A stretch of DNA of 64,000 bases, taken from contig JACRER010000032.1 of assembly GCA_016234365.1 (NCBI GenBank), positions 1 through 64,000 of the forward strand. Direction: 5' to 3'. Position 1 is the first letter of the stretch, and each line of letters opens with the position of its first letter. Below the pieces are notes generated by a model, which saw only the letters and a program-made list of their open reading frames with translations, was not told the origin of the DNA and searched no databases. This DNA is from Elusimicrobiota bacterium. Lineage in GTDB: Bacteria; Elusimicrobiota; Elusimicrobia; Elusimicrobiales; UBA9959. Shown in pieces: positions 18,631 through 27,220 of this stretch. A program made the position numbers and the translations under genes.

Positions 18631-19356
18631 ATGAAAAAGAAAATAATACCGCTGCTCATCATCGCCGTCGTCGGTTCCGTGATCTTCATAAAGGTAAGGA
18701 ACGGGCAGGATTTCCGTTACGCCGGCACCATAGAGGCCACCGAGACGGACCTTTCGGCGCGCATCTCGGGCGTAATAGAAAGTTACGGCGCGCGCGAGGG
18801 TGAAACGGTCAAAAAAGGCCAGCCCGTGGCCTTGCTGGACTGCGCCGATCTGCGCCTGGCCGCCGGCATTGCCGCCGAGGATTTTAAGCGCGGCGAAGAG
18901 CTTTACAAGGGAGGCTCGGTATCCAGGGAGAATTTTGACCGCTTGAAATACAAGCGCGACGACTCCGCCCTTAAGGTGGACTGGTGTTCCATAAAGTCCC
19001 CGGTGGACGGGCGGCTGCTCTATTCCTACCATGAGAAGGGGGAACTGGTGGCGCCCGGCACGAAGCTCGCCACGGTGGCGGACCTTTCCGAAGTGTGGGC
19101 CTACGTTTACGTGCCGCATGACCTGCTGGCCAGACTTTCCACGGGCATGGAAGTTAAGGGTTATCTGCCCGAGGCCGGGGATAAGGCTTTCCCAGGACGC
19201 GTTTCCGTAATTTATTCCGAGGCTGAATTCACGCCTAAGAACGTGCAGACCCGCAAGGAGCGTACGCGGCTGGTGTTCGCGGTGAAGGTGTCCTTCCCCA
19301 ACCCGGACGAAACCCTGAAACCGGGCATGACCATAGAGGTGAAACTGCCGGACTGA
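18631..19356 (+). CDS. HlyD/YbhG-type periplasmic adaptor protein
   Basis: The 241-residue protein has one N-terminal membrane anchor (IIPLLIIAVVGSVIFI), a lipoyl/barrel-sandwich half (GTIEATETDLSARISGVI), a shortened helical hairpin, the second sandwich half (WCSIKSPVDGRLLYSYHEKG) and a C-terminal beta-barrel. It should link the inner-membrane ABC-2 exporter to the TolC-like channel. It lies one base after the TolC-like gene and one base before the first ATPase gene. Confidence 0.88.
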   Translation: MKKKIIPLLIIAVVGSVIFIKVRNGQDFRYAGTIEATETDLSARISGVIESYGAREGETVKKGQPVALLDCADLRLAAGIAAEDFKRGEELYKGGSVSRENFDRLKYKRDDSALKVDWCSIKSPVDGRLLYSYHEKGELVAPGTKLATVADLSEVWAYVYVPHDLLARLSTGMEVKGYLPEAGDKAFPGRVSVIYSEAEFTPKNVQTRKERTRLVFAVKVSFPNPDETLKPGMTIEVKLPD

Positions 19357-19357
19357 T

Positions 19358-20077
19358 ATGTTCTCCATAAGCACCGAGGGCCTTAAGAAACATTTCGGCG
19401 CCGTGAAGGCGCTGGAGGGCGCTTCTTTGGACTTCTCGGCGGGGCTCCTGCACGGGCTTATAGGTTCCGACGGGGCCGGTAAGACCACCACCCTGCGCCT
19501 GCTGTCCGGGCTGCTGCGGCCGACGGCGGGAGCGATAAGCTACCGCAAGGAAGGCCGCGCCGTCCCGTTCGCGGAGCTGCGGGCCAGCCTAGCCTACATG
19601 CCGCAGCAGGCCAGCCTCTACCCCGACCTTTCCGTGGCCGAACATATGGAGTTCTTCCGAGAGCTCTATCGCCTGGACGCCGCCACCTTTAAGAAGCGCT
19701 CGGAAGAGTTGCTGGAGATAACCCGCCTCGGCAAGTTTCGCGAGCGCCGGGCCGGGCAGCTGTCCGGCGGCATGTACAAGAAGCTGGGCCTAATGTGCGC
19801 GCTGCTGCAGAGCCCCTCCGTGCTGCTGCTCGACGAACCCACCAACGGCGTGGACCCTATCAGCCGGCGGGAGTTCTGGGAATTGCTTTACGCCCTGGCC
19901 GAACAGAAGATCCTGATAATAGTTTCGACGGCCTACATGGACGAGGCTGAGCGCTGCTCCCGGGTGCATTTGCTGGACGCCGGGCGGCTGCTGGCCTCCG
20001 GAGAGCCGCGCGCAGTGCTCAAGGAGCGCGGGGCGGCCAGTTTCGAGGAGATCTTCATAAGGGGGGCCGGCGGATGA
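19358..20077 (+). CDS. ABC-2 exporter ATP-binding protein (YbhF N-half-like)
   Basis: The 239-residue ATPase has a Walker A variant GSDGAGKTTT, signature LSGGM, Walker B VLLLDEPTNGVDP and a switch region reading STAYMDEAE, where most members have a His (TH). It corresponds to the first half of E. coli YbhF, in which two ATPases are fused. The missing switch His would lower or alter catalysis at this site, making a specialised, asymmetric pair with the next gene plausible. Confidence 0.88.
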   Translation: MFSISTEGLKKHFGAVKALEGASLDFSAGLLHGLIGSDGAGKTTTLRLLSGLLRPTAGAISYRKEGRAVPFAELRASLAYMPQQASLYPDLSVAEHMEFFRELYRLDAATFKKRSEELLEITRLGKFRERRAGQLSGGMYKKLGLMCALLQSPSVLLLDEPTNGVDPISRREFWELLYALAEQKILIIVSTAYMDEAERCSRVHLLDAGRLLASGEPRAVLKERGAASFEEIFIRGAGG

Positions 20078-20997
20078 AAGCCTGCGCCCTCGAAGTCAAA
20101 GGCCTCTCTATAAAGTTCGGCGACTTTACCGCCGTGGACGATGTCTCGTTCTGCGTGAACAAGGGAGAGATCTTTGGCTTCCTCGGAGCCAATGGCGCCG
20201 GCAAGACCACCACTATCAGGATGCTATGCGGCCTGCTCACGCCCACTTCTGGTTCCGCAACGGTGGGCGGGCTGGGGTTCTCCGACGGCGGAAAGGGGAT
20301 CAAACACATAGTCGGCTACATGTCGCAGAAGTTCACCCTCTACAATGACCTCACCGTGGGGGAGAACCTGGACTTCGCGGCCGGCCTGCGCAAGCTCGCG
20401 CCTGCCTACGCTAAAAAACGCCGCGCAGAACTTTTCGAACTTACCGGCTTCGACAGGCCCCTCTCCACCATGGTGGCCTCCCTGCCAGGCGGTATAAAGC
20501 AGGAGCTCGCCCTCTGCGCGGCCATGCTTCACGACCCGGAGATAATCTTTCTCGACGAGCCAACTTCAGGCGTGTCGCCGGCTTCGCGGGCCCGCTTCTG
20601 GGCGCTGATACGCAAGGTGACGGCGCTGGGAAAGACCGTGATAGTCACCACCCATTACATGGACGAGGCCGAGCAGTGCGGCCGCATAGCCCTGATGCGC
20701 ACCGGCCGGCTCATAGCGCTGGGTTCCCCGGACGAACTTAAAGCCTCTGCATTTCCGGGCCCGATGGCGGAGTTGGATTTTAAAGGTCCGGCTCCGGCTG
20801 AATTCCTTGAAGGATTGGAGAAGGCGCCGGGGCTGTTGGAACTTTCGCCGCATGGTATGCGCTGGCACGCGGCCTTCGCCGATAAAGCCGCCCTGGCCGC
20901 CGCCCTGGCGGGCCTGCCTGCCGCCGCTTCGCACAACCTCATTAAACCTTCGCTTGAGGACGTCTTCATCCGCCTGGTAGAGGGGGCCGAAAGATGA
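20074..20997 (+). CDS. ABC-2 exporter ATP-binding protein (YbhF C-half-like)
   Basis: The 307-residue ATPase has Walker A GANGAGKTTT, a weak signature LPGGIKQ, Walker B IIFLDEPTSG and an intact switch THYMDEAE. The D-loop reads GVSP rather than the usual GVDP. A C-terminal extension of about 75 residues follows the ATPase core. It overlaps both neighbours by four bases. With the previous gene it probably forms a heterodimer in which each half carries different imperfect motifs. Confidence 0.88.
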   Translation: MKACALEVKGLSIKFGDFTAVDDVSFCVNKGEIFGFLGANGAGKTTTIRMLCGLLTPTSGSATVGGLGFSDGGKGIKHIVGYMSQKFTLYNDLTVGENLDFAAGLRKLAPAYAKKRRAELFELTGFDRPLSTMVASLPGGIKQELALCAAMLHDPEIIFLDEPTSGVSPASRARFWALIRKVTALGKTVIVTTHYMDEAEQCGRIALMRTGRLIALGSPDELKASAFPGPMAELDFKGPAPAEFLEGLEKAPGLLELSPHGMRWHAAFADKAALAAALAGLPAAASHNLIKPSLEDVFIRLVEGAER

Positions 20998-22109
20998 ACT
21001 CTTTCAACCCGCACCGGGCCTGGGCTATCGCCCGTAAGGAAGTGATGCACGTGCTGCGCGACCCGTTCACGCTGGCGCTGGCGCTCGGCCTGCCGGTGAT
21101 GCTGGTCACCTTCTTCGGTTACGCCATAGATTTTGAGGTGCGCGATATCAAGGTGGCCGTGGCCGACAGGGACAACGGGCCCGCCGCCAGGCGGCTTAAG
21201 GAGATCTTCTCCGCCTCCGGCTACTTCCGGATGCTGGAGACCGCCGGCAATCCTGTGGACTTGCTGGACTCCCGCCAGGCGGACGCAGCCCTTTTCCTGG
21301 AGCCCGGCTTCTCGCGCGACGCGCTGGGCGGCCGGCCGGCCAGGGCCCAGTTCGTGCTGGACGGCAGCGACAATTCCAAAGGTGCGGTGATGATGGCCTA
21401 CCTGCCCGGCATACAGCGGGCGGCCTCGGCCCGGCTTTATGACCTGAAGTCCGCCCCCGCGCCGCTCTCGGTGGAGACGCGTTTCCTGTTCAACCCGGAG
21501 CTCAGCAGCCGCTGGTTCATGGTGCCAGGCCTTGCGGTCATAATCATAGGCCTGCTGGCCATCCTGCTTACGGCCATGACGGTGGCGCGGGAATGGGAGA
21601 ACGGCTCCATGGAACTGTTGCTCTCCACGCCGGTGCGGCCGCTGGAGATCATTACCGGCAAATTGGCCCCGTACGGCCTGCTGGTGCTGACCGGCGTTTT
21701 CTTCGTCTATCTGGCGGCGCGGCTGGTGTTCGGCGTGCCTTTCGAGGGCTCTCACCTGCTGTTCCTGCTGGCCTGCCTGCTGTTCGTCACGGCGGCGCTG
21801 TCTCAGGGGCTGTTCATCTCGGTGGTAGCTCGCCAGCAGCAGGTGGCCATGCAGGTGGCCATCATCTCCGGCCTGCTGCCCAGCATGCTGCTTTCCGGCT
21901 TCATCTTCCCGGTGGAGAGCATGCCGAAGTTCTTCCAGTATTTCACCATGATCCTGCCGCCGAGGTGGTTCATGGTGGCCGCCCGCGGCATCTTCCTTAA
22001 AGGCTCCGGGCTGACGGAGCTCGCCGTGCCGCTGGCAGCGCTGGCGGGATTAAGCCTGCTGCTGCTGACGCTGGCGCTCAAGAAATTTAAAACGGATCTG
22101 GAACCATGA
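20994..22109 (+). CDS. ABC-2 type permease (YbhS-like)
   Basis: The 371-residue membrane protein starts with the coupling region ARKEVMHVLRDPFTLALALG and an N-terminal helix. A large periplasmic domain of about 140 residues (VRDIKVAVADRDNG) and five more helices follow; the motif EWENGSMELLLSTPVRP is typical of the family. It pairs with the next gene's product to form the export channel. Confidence 0.9.
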   Translation: MNSFNPHRAWAIARKEVMHVLRDPFTLALALGLPVMLVTFFGYAIDFEVRDIKVAVADRDNGPAARRLKEIFSASGYFRMLETAGNPVDLLDSRQADAALFLEPGFSRDALGGRPARAQFVLDGSDNSKGAVMMAYLPGIQRAASARLYDLKSAPAPLSVETRFLFNPELSSRWFMVPGLAVIIIGLLAILLTAMTVAREWENGSMELLLSTPVRPLEIITGKLAPYGLLVLTGVFFVYLAARLVFGVPFEGSHLLFLLACLLFVTAALSQGLFISVVARQQQVAMQVAIISGLLPSMLLSGFIFPVESMPKFFQYFTMILPPRWFMVAARGIFLKGSGLTELAVPLAALAGLSLLLLTLALKKFKTDLEP

Positions 22110-23203
22110 ACCCTACGCTCAAGGCCTTTATAAGGAAAGAACTGGTGCAGACGCTGCGCGACGTGCGCATGCGGGTGCTGCTGTTCGGCGCGCCCATCCT
22201 GCAGCTCACCATCTTCGGCCTCGCGCTCTCCACCGAGATCAAGAACATCAAGCTCGCGGTGTTCATGCGGCCGGCCGATACTGCCGCGGTGCGGCTGGCT
22301 GACGACTTCTACTCCTCCGGCTGGTTCAAGCCCGCGGCTTTCGCTCCCGGAGAGGACCCCTTCGAGCTGATCGGTTCCGGCCGGGCCGACGCCGTGCTGA
22401 TAATGCCGCCGGACGGGCTGGGCCGCGCGGCCGGGCGCGGCGAAGGCAGGATGCAGCTGCTCGTGGACGCCTCCAACGCAACCAAGGCTCGCGTGGTGGA
22501 GGCCTACGCCAAGACCATAACGGCCAGGGCCGCCGCGGCTTATGGCGCCACGCCGGCGCCGGCGCTCTCGTTCGATGTGCGCGTGCTCTACAACCCGGCC
22601 ATGGAATCCTCGCTGTTCCTGGTGCCGGGCGTGATGGGCATGCTGATCTGCCTGGTCACTATCATCCTCACCGCCATGTCGCTGACGCGCGAGCGGGAGC
22701 TCGGGACCTTCGAGACCATAGTATCGGCCCCGCTTTCCAATACGGAGATCCTGCTGGGCAAGACGCTGCCTTTTGTACTGCTGGGGATGGTCGTCTTCGC
22801 GCTGGTGCTGACGGCGGCGCACCTGGTCTTCGGCGTGCCGGTGCGCGGTCCGGTGTGGCAGCTCTTCGTGGCGGCTTTCGTCTTCATCGTCACTACGGTT
22901 AGCGTGGGAACGTCCATCTCCACGCTCGCCAGGAACCAGCAGCAGGCCATGCTGGGCGGCTTCATGTTCCTTTTCCCTGCCATCCTGATGAGCGGCATCA
23001 TGTACCCGGTGGAGAACATGCCGCGCGCTATAATAGCGGCCGCCTACCTGGACCCTTTGATGTATTTCATGCGGCTGCTCAGGAGCATTATGCTGAAGGG
23101 CGGCGACCTGCAAGTTTTCTGGACCAATGTGGGGGCTTTGGGGCTGATGGCCGCCTTCGCAGCCGGGCTCGCGCGCAACCGCTTTAAGCAGACGCTGAAT
23201 TAA
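22106..23203 (+). CDS. ABC-2 type permease (YbhR-like)
   Basis: The 365-residue protein has the same design as the preceding permease: FIRKELVQTLRDVRMR, periplasmic domain, then helices with the motif TRERELGTFETIVSAPLS. It is the last gene of the exporter operon; the cupin gene follows after nine bases with a separate GGAG site. Likely substrates of this class include hydrophobic drugs and cations, but none can be assigned here. Confidence 0.9.
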   Translation: MNPTLKAFIRKELVQTLRDVRMRVLLFGAPILQLTIFGLALSTEIKNIKLAVFMRPADTAAVRLADDFYSSGWFKPAAFAPGEDPFELIGSGRADAVLIMPPDGLGRAAGRGEGRMQLLVDASNATKARVVEAYAKTITARAAAAYGATPAPALSFDVRVLYNPAMESSLFLVPGVMGMLICLVTIILTAMSLTRERELGTFETIVSAPLSNTEILLGKTLPFVLLGMVVFALVLTAAHLVFGVPVRGPVWQLFVAAFVFIVTTVSVGTSISTLARNQQQAMLGGFMFLFPAILMSGIMYPVENMPRAIIAAAYLDPLMYFMRLLRSIMLKGGDLQVFWTNVGALGLMAAFAAGLARNRFKQTLN

Positions 23204-23212
23204 GGAGAACTT

Positions 23213-23551
23213 ATGGCTAAAATTGAAAAGCAGGAAGACCTTCGCGGGAAAGCATTAAAGGCAAAAGACCTGGTGGGCTACGACAAGGGAGCGGTGGTGA
23301 GCCGCACCATCATCCAGAAGCCCGTGGGCACCGTCACCATCTTCTCGTTCGACAAGGGGCAGGGACTCTCCGAGCACACCGCGCCCTTCGACGCGATGGT
23401 GGAGATCCTGGACGGCGAGGCGGAAATCCTCATAGACCGCAAGCCGGTGAAGGTGAAGGCGGGACAATTCATCATAATGCCCGCCAACCGCCCGCACGCG
23501 TTGAAGGCCGTAAAGAAGTTCAAGATGGCGCTGATCATGATAAAAGCCTGA
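23213..23551 (+). CDS. Small cupin-domain protein
   Basis: The 112-residue protein is a single cupin: VTIFSFDKGQGLSEHTAPFDAMVEILDG (motif 1 with one His) and GQFIIMPANRPHALKA (motif 2). Fewer metal ligands are present than in classical cupins, so metal binding is uncertain. Such stand-alone cupins often accompany redox or stress genes. Position (nine bases after the exporter operon, before the nitrite reductase group) does not settle which unit it belongs to. Confidence 0.8.
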   Translation: MAKIEKQEDLRGKALKAKDLVGYDKGAVVSRTIIQKPVGTVTIFSFDKGQGLSEHTAPFDAMVEILDGEAEILIDRKPVKVKAGQFIIMPANRPHALKAVKKFKMALIMIKA

Positions 23552-23563
23552 AGCGCCCGCCGG

Positions 23564-23592
23564 TTGTGCCGCTGACGGGGCTATGGTAAAAT
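23564..23592 (+). promoter_or_regulatory. Candidate promoter for resB, leaderless geometry
   Basis: TTGTGC (23564-23569) and TAAAAT (23587-23592) are 17 bases apart; the ATG of resB follows after seven bases and no Shine-Dalgarno is present. It overlaps no coding sequence. Confidence 0.5.
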
Positions 23593-23599
23593 TCAACTG

Positions 23600-24514
23600 A
23601 TGCTCAAAGTCTTTTCCTCGCTCAGGCTGTTCTTCGCCCTGGCGGCGCTGCTAGCCGGCGCTTTTGTTTACCAGACGCTGTTCAACCGCGGCGTCCCGGT
23701 TTACGGCGCGCCGTGGTTCGCCGCGCTGGGGCTGGCGCTGGCGGCCAACATAGGGGCCTGCGCTTTCAGCAGAAGCGGGGCCAGGCTGCACTACCTGCTG
23801 CTGCACGCGGGGTTGGTCGTGGTCATCGCGGGCGCGTTCGTGTCGCGCGCGCGCCGCTTTGAGGCCCAACTGCCGCTGCACAAGGGCGAGGCCGCGGAGC
23901 TGGCTAATACGGAGGAGTCCTCTTATAAATTGCCGTTCTCCGTTAAACTGGAAGACTTCCGCATAGATTATTACTCCGAGCCTCTGGGCCGGCTGGTGCT
24001 CGAGGAAGACGGCGCGCGCAAGATCTTCGACGCCAAAGAGGGGGCGGTGGTGCGCGCCTCCGGAGTTACGGTAAAGGTGCTGCGGCTGGTGCGGGATTTT
24101 GGCGTGACCTCCAAAAAAGAGGTGGTGGAGAAGTCCCCGTACTGGTTTAACCCGGCCGCGCAGGTGGAACTGGCGTCCGGCGGCAGGAAAAAGAAACTCT
24201 GGCTCTTCGCTAATTTCCCCGGCATGCACCGGGAGGCCCTGCCCTTCGGGCTTTACTACGCCGTGGAGCAGGCCGAGATAAAGAATTTCCACAGTTCGGT
24301 GCAGCTGACCCCTGCGGAGGGCTCCCCGGTGCGCGGCGAGATAGCGGTGAACAGGCCGTTGCGTTTTGGCGGGTATACGCTGTACCAGACCAGCTACGAT
24401 CCCGCCGACGCCGGGTACAGCCTGGTGACGGTGACCATGGACCGAGGGGTCTGGATAGTGTATTTCGGGTTCGCCCTGGTGCTTGCCGGAGTGCTTTTAT
24501 GGCTGCGCAAATAA
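23600..24514 (+). CDS. resB: Cytochrome c biogenesis protein ResB/Ccs1 (system II)
   Basis: The 304-residue protein has three N-terminal helices (LRLFFALAALLAGAFVYQTL and two more), a large periplasmic domain with ResB features (LPFSVKLEDFRIDYYSEP, then VNRPLRFGGYTLYQTSYDP) and a final helix (VYFGFALVLAGVLLWL). With CcsA it handles heme delivery and ligation to apocytochromes. It is shorter than classic ResB and overlaps ccsA by 16 bases, consistent with a dedicated pair serving the NrfHA cytochromes encoded next. Confidence 0.88.
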   Translation: MLKVFSSLRLFFALAALLAGAFVYQTLFNRGVPVYGAPWFAALGLALAANIGACAFSRSGARLHYLLLHAGLVVVIAGAFVSRARRFEAQLPLHKGEAAELANTEESSYKLPFSVKLEDFRIDYYSEPLGRLVLEEDGARKIFDAKEGAVVRASGVTVKVLRLVRDFGVTSKKEVVEKSPYWFNPAAQVELASGGRKKKLWLFANFPGMHREALPFGLYYAVEQAEIKNFHSSVQLTPAEGSPVRGEIAVNRPLRFGGYTLYQTSYDPADAGYSLVTVTMDRGVWIVYFGFALVLAGVLLWLRK

Positions 24515-25269
24515 GTTTCATCAACGCTTCTTTCGCTTTCTCGCTGGCGGCGCTGGCCGTTTTCGCGGCCGGCTACGTTTTTAACCGGCCGCGCCTGGCC
24601 GCCGCCGCGCCCTGGACGCTGGGCCTGGCCTGGGCCGCGCTCACCGGCGGCCTCGCCGCGCTGTGGGCCGCCCTGGGCAGGCCGCCGCTTTCCAACCAGT
24701 ACGAATCGCTGCTGACGCTGCTGTGGTTCGTGTTCCCGCTCGCTTTTTATTTCCGCCGGCGCACGGAACGGGCCGAAATAGTCCCCGCCGCGGCGCTGGC
24801 CGCCTGCCTGCTGTTCGGCGCGGCCGCCCTGCTGGACCGTACGCCCCGCCCGCTGATGCCGGCGCTGCGCTCCAACTGGCTCATCATCCACGTGCTTTCC
24901 TCCATGGCCGCCTACGCGGCCTTTGCGCTGGCCGCCGCCGCGGCGGCCTGGTCGCTCTTCAAGGCGCAGGCGGAGAGCGAGGACTTCCTGGTGCGCCTGG
25001 CTAAAACAGGTTTCGCTTTCCTGACGCTGGGGATAATAACCGGCTCGGTCTGGGCCGAGACCGCGTGGGGTTCCTGGTGGAGCTGGGACCCCAAGGAAAC
25101 CTGGTCGCTTCTGACCTGGCTGGCCTACGCTGCGGCGCTGCACCTGCGGCTCAAAGGCCTGCGCGGCAAGAATTTCTCCATAGCGCTGGTCGCCTGCTTC
25201 GGGCTGGTGCTGTTCACCTACTTCGGCGTGAATTTCCTCCTGAGCGGTATGCACAGCTACGCTAAATGA
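24499..25269 (+). CDS. ccsA: Cytochrome c assembly protein CcsA (heme handling)
   Basis: The 256-residue membrane protein has about eight helices and the WWD heme-handling signature WGSWWSWDPKETWSLLTW. Conserved His residues flank it (IIHVLSSMAAY before, LSGMHSYAK at the end). It transports or presents heme in the periplasm for covalent attachment. Partnership with ResB and proximity to a pentaheme reductase containing a CxxCK site suggests a specialised ligase, as known for NrfA maturation. Confidence 0.93.
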   Translation: MAAQISFINASFAFSLAALAVFAAGYVFNRPRLAAAAPWTLGLAWAALTGGLAALWAALGRPPLSNQYESLLTLLWFVFPLAFYFRRRTERAEIVPAAALAACLLFGAAALLDRTPRPLMPALRSNWLIIHVLSSMAAYAAFALAAAAAAWSLFKAQAESEDFLVRLAKTGFAFLTLGIITGSVWAETAWGSWWSWDPKETWSLLTWLAYAAALHLRLKGLRGKNFSIALVACFGLVLFTYFGVNFLLSGMHSYAK

Positions 25270-25775
25270 CGGACCTAAAGGAACTTCGCGCTAAGGCGCG
25301 AAACTTCGCGGTAGAACACCGGACCCTGCTGTTAAAGGCGGGGGCGGCCTGCGCCGTCTGCGCGCTGGGCGGCGCCTTCCTGCTGTTCGGCCCGCCCAGG
25401 ATGATAGAACTTACCGAAAGCCCGCAGTTCTGTGCGTTATGCCACTCCAACCAGAACGGGGACTGGCTGCATTCCGCCCACCGCCGGGAAAAATGCATAG
25501 ACTGCCACCTGCCCAACGATAATTTCGCCGACCATTATATGTGGAAGTCCATAGACGGCGGCAAGGACGTCTTTTTCCACTTTTCGGGTCTCGGAGACGG
25601 CAACGACACGCAGTTGACCCCGCACGGCAAAAAAGTGCTGCAGGCCAACTGCATCCGCTGCCACGTGGACCTGGTCTCCCATATCAACAACAAGCGCTCC
25701 TGCATAGACTGCCACCGCACGCTGAGCCACCGTCGCACCGCCCTTACGCTGACAAAAGAGGAAATGAAAAAATGA
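25266..25775 (+). CDS. nrfH: NrfH-type tetraheme membrane cytochrome c
   Basis: The 169-residue protein has one N-terminal anchor (AGAACAVCALGGAFLLFG) and four CxxCH heme sites: CALCH, CIDCH, CIRCH and CIDCH. That matches NrfH/NapC-family quinol dehydrogenases, which take electrons from menaquinol and pass them to NrfA. It overlaps ccsA and nrfA by four bases on each side, a tightly coupled unit. Confidence 0.94.
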   Translation: MTDLKELRAKARNFAVEHRTLLLKAGAACAVCALGGAFLLFGPPRMIELTESPQFCALCHSNQNGDWLHSAHRREKCIDCHLPNDNFADHYMWKSIDGGKDVFFHFSGLGDGNDTQLTPHGKKVLQANCIRCHVDLVSHINNKRSCIDCHRTLSHRRTALTLTKEEMKK

Positions 25776-27211
25776 AAAAACTCCTGATCCTGACGCTCGC
25801 TGCCGCCGCCCTTGCGGCTTGTTCCGGGCAGCCCGAGCCCATAAAAGTCTCCGAGATAAAGCCCGGGGAGTACGAACCCAAAGAATGGGGGAAGAACTAC
25901 CCGCGCGAATACGAAGGCTGGGAGGCCACGGCCAACCCCACCCCCGCCGGCAAGAGCAAGTACAAGAAAGGCTGGGACACCGACGGCAAGATCTACGATA
26001 AACTTTCCGAGTATCCTTACATGGCCCTGCTGTTCAAGGGTTGGGGCTTTGGCATAGAATACAACGAGCCGCGCGGCCATATGCACATGCTCGAGGACGT
26101 CCTTAACGTGGATCCCTCCCGCCGCAAGGCCGGCGGCGTCTGCCTTACCTGCAAAACGCCCTACGCCCAGGAACTGCAGGAAAAATACGGCAAGGATTAT
26201 TTCTCCAAACCTTTCGCCGAGGTCCATGCGCTGATCCCCAAGAACCACCAGAAGCTGGGCGCCGCCTGCATCCATTGCCACGACCCCAAGGACATGTCGC
26301 TGGTCATTCACAACAAGTTCACGCTGGTAAAGGCGCTGGAGTCCATGGGTGTGGATACTTCCAAACTTTCCACGCAGGACCTGCGCACGCTGACCTGCGC
26401 CCAGTGCCACGTCACGTACGTGGTGCAGAAAGACAAGGACATGCATTCCACCGACGTGTTCTTCCCGTGGAAGAACTCCAGACAGGGAAGCATTTCCATA
26501 GAGGACATAATAAAGACCATAAAGAGCGACCCGTCGCACCTGGAGTGGACGCAGGCCGTGACCGGCTTCAAGCTGGGTTTCCTGCGCCACCCCGAGTACG
26601 AGCTGTTCTCCAACAACAGCACCCACTGGCAGGCGGGCCTGGCCTGCGCGGATTGCCACATGCCTTACGTGCGCTCCGGCGCCTACAAGATCTCCGATCA
26701 CCGGGTAATGAGCCCGCTCAAGAAAGACCTGAAGGCCTGCATTCAGTGCCACACGGAAGGCGCGCAGTGGCTTAAAGACCGCGTGCTGGCCACGCAGGAC
26801 CGCACCGCCTCCATGCTGCTGCGCGCCGGCTACGCCACGGCCACGGCGGCCAAGCTGTTCGAAAAAGCCAACGCCGCGCAGAAGGAGGGGAAGAAAGTGG
26901 ACCAGGCCCTCTACTCCAGGGCAAAAGATTACTACGAGGAGGCCTTTTACCGCACCACGTTCATAGGGGCGGAGAATTCCACCGGCTTCCATAACCCCAC
27001 CGAGACCATGCGCGTGCTGGGCGACGCGGTTTCCTTCGCCGGAAAATCGGAGGCGCTGCTGAGGCAGGCGCTGGCGCAGGCGGGCGTGAGCGTGCCGGCC
27101 AGGATAGACCTGGAACTGCCCAAGTACCTCAAGGACCGCGGCGAAAAAAAACTCAACTTCGACAAGACCGTCGAGGTCAAAGACCCGTTCGGCAACCAGG
27201 AAAAGTTCTAA
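25772..27211 (+). CDS. nrfA: Ammonia-forming pentaheme nitrite reductase NrfA
   Basis: The 479-residue protein carries a lipobox-like signal (LAACSG), so it may be a lipoprotein. The catalytic heme site is CLTCK at 124-128, where Lys replaces His as axial ligand, diagnostic for NrfA. Four CxxCH sites follow at about 166, 209, 292 and 323, with conserved catalytic-region residues in THWQAGLACADCHMPY. It reduces nitrite to ammonium with six electrons. The start at 25772 is inside the nrfH stop; the frame is open upstream only as an alternative reading of nrfH. Confidence 0.97.
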   Translation: MKKLLILTLAAAALAACSGQPEPIKVSEIKPGEYEPKEWGKNYPREYEGWEATANPTPAGKSKYKKGWDTDGKIYDKLSEYPYMALLFKGWGFGIEYNEPRGHMHMLEDVLNVDPSRRKAGGVCLTCKTPYAQELQEKYGKDYFSKPFAEVHALIPKNHQKLGAACIHCHDPKDMSLVIHNKFTLVKALESMGVDTSKLSTQDLRTLTCAQCHVTYVVQKDKDMHSTDVFFPWKNSRQGSISIEDIIKTIKSDPSHLEWTQAVTGFKLGFLRHPEYELFSNNSTHWQAGLACADCHMPYVRSGAYKISDHRVMSPLKKDLKACIQCHTEGAQWLKDRVLATQDRTASMLLRAGYATATAAKLFEKANAAQKEGKKVDQALYSRAKDYYEEAFYRTTFIGAENSTGFHNPTETMRVLGDAVSFAGKSEALLRQALAQAGVSVPARIDLELPKYLKDRGEKKLNFDKTVEVKDPFGNQEKF

Positions 27212-27220
27212 GGGGGGAGC

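Noticed and set aside
25541-25771. Upstream extension of nrfA
   Set aside because: It overlaps nrfH, whose heme motifs fix the frame; nrfA starts with its signal peptide at 25772.
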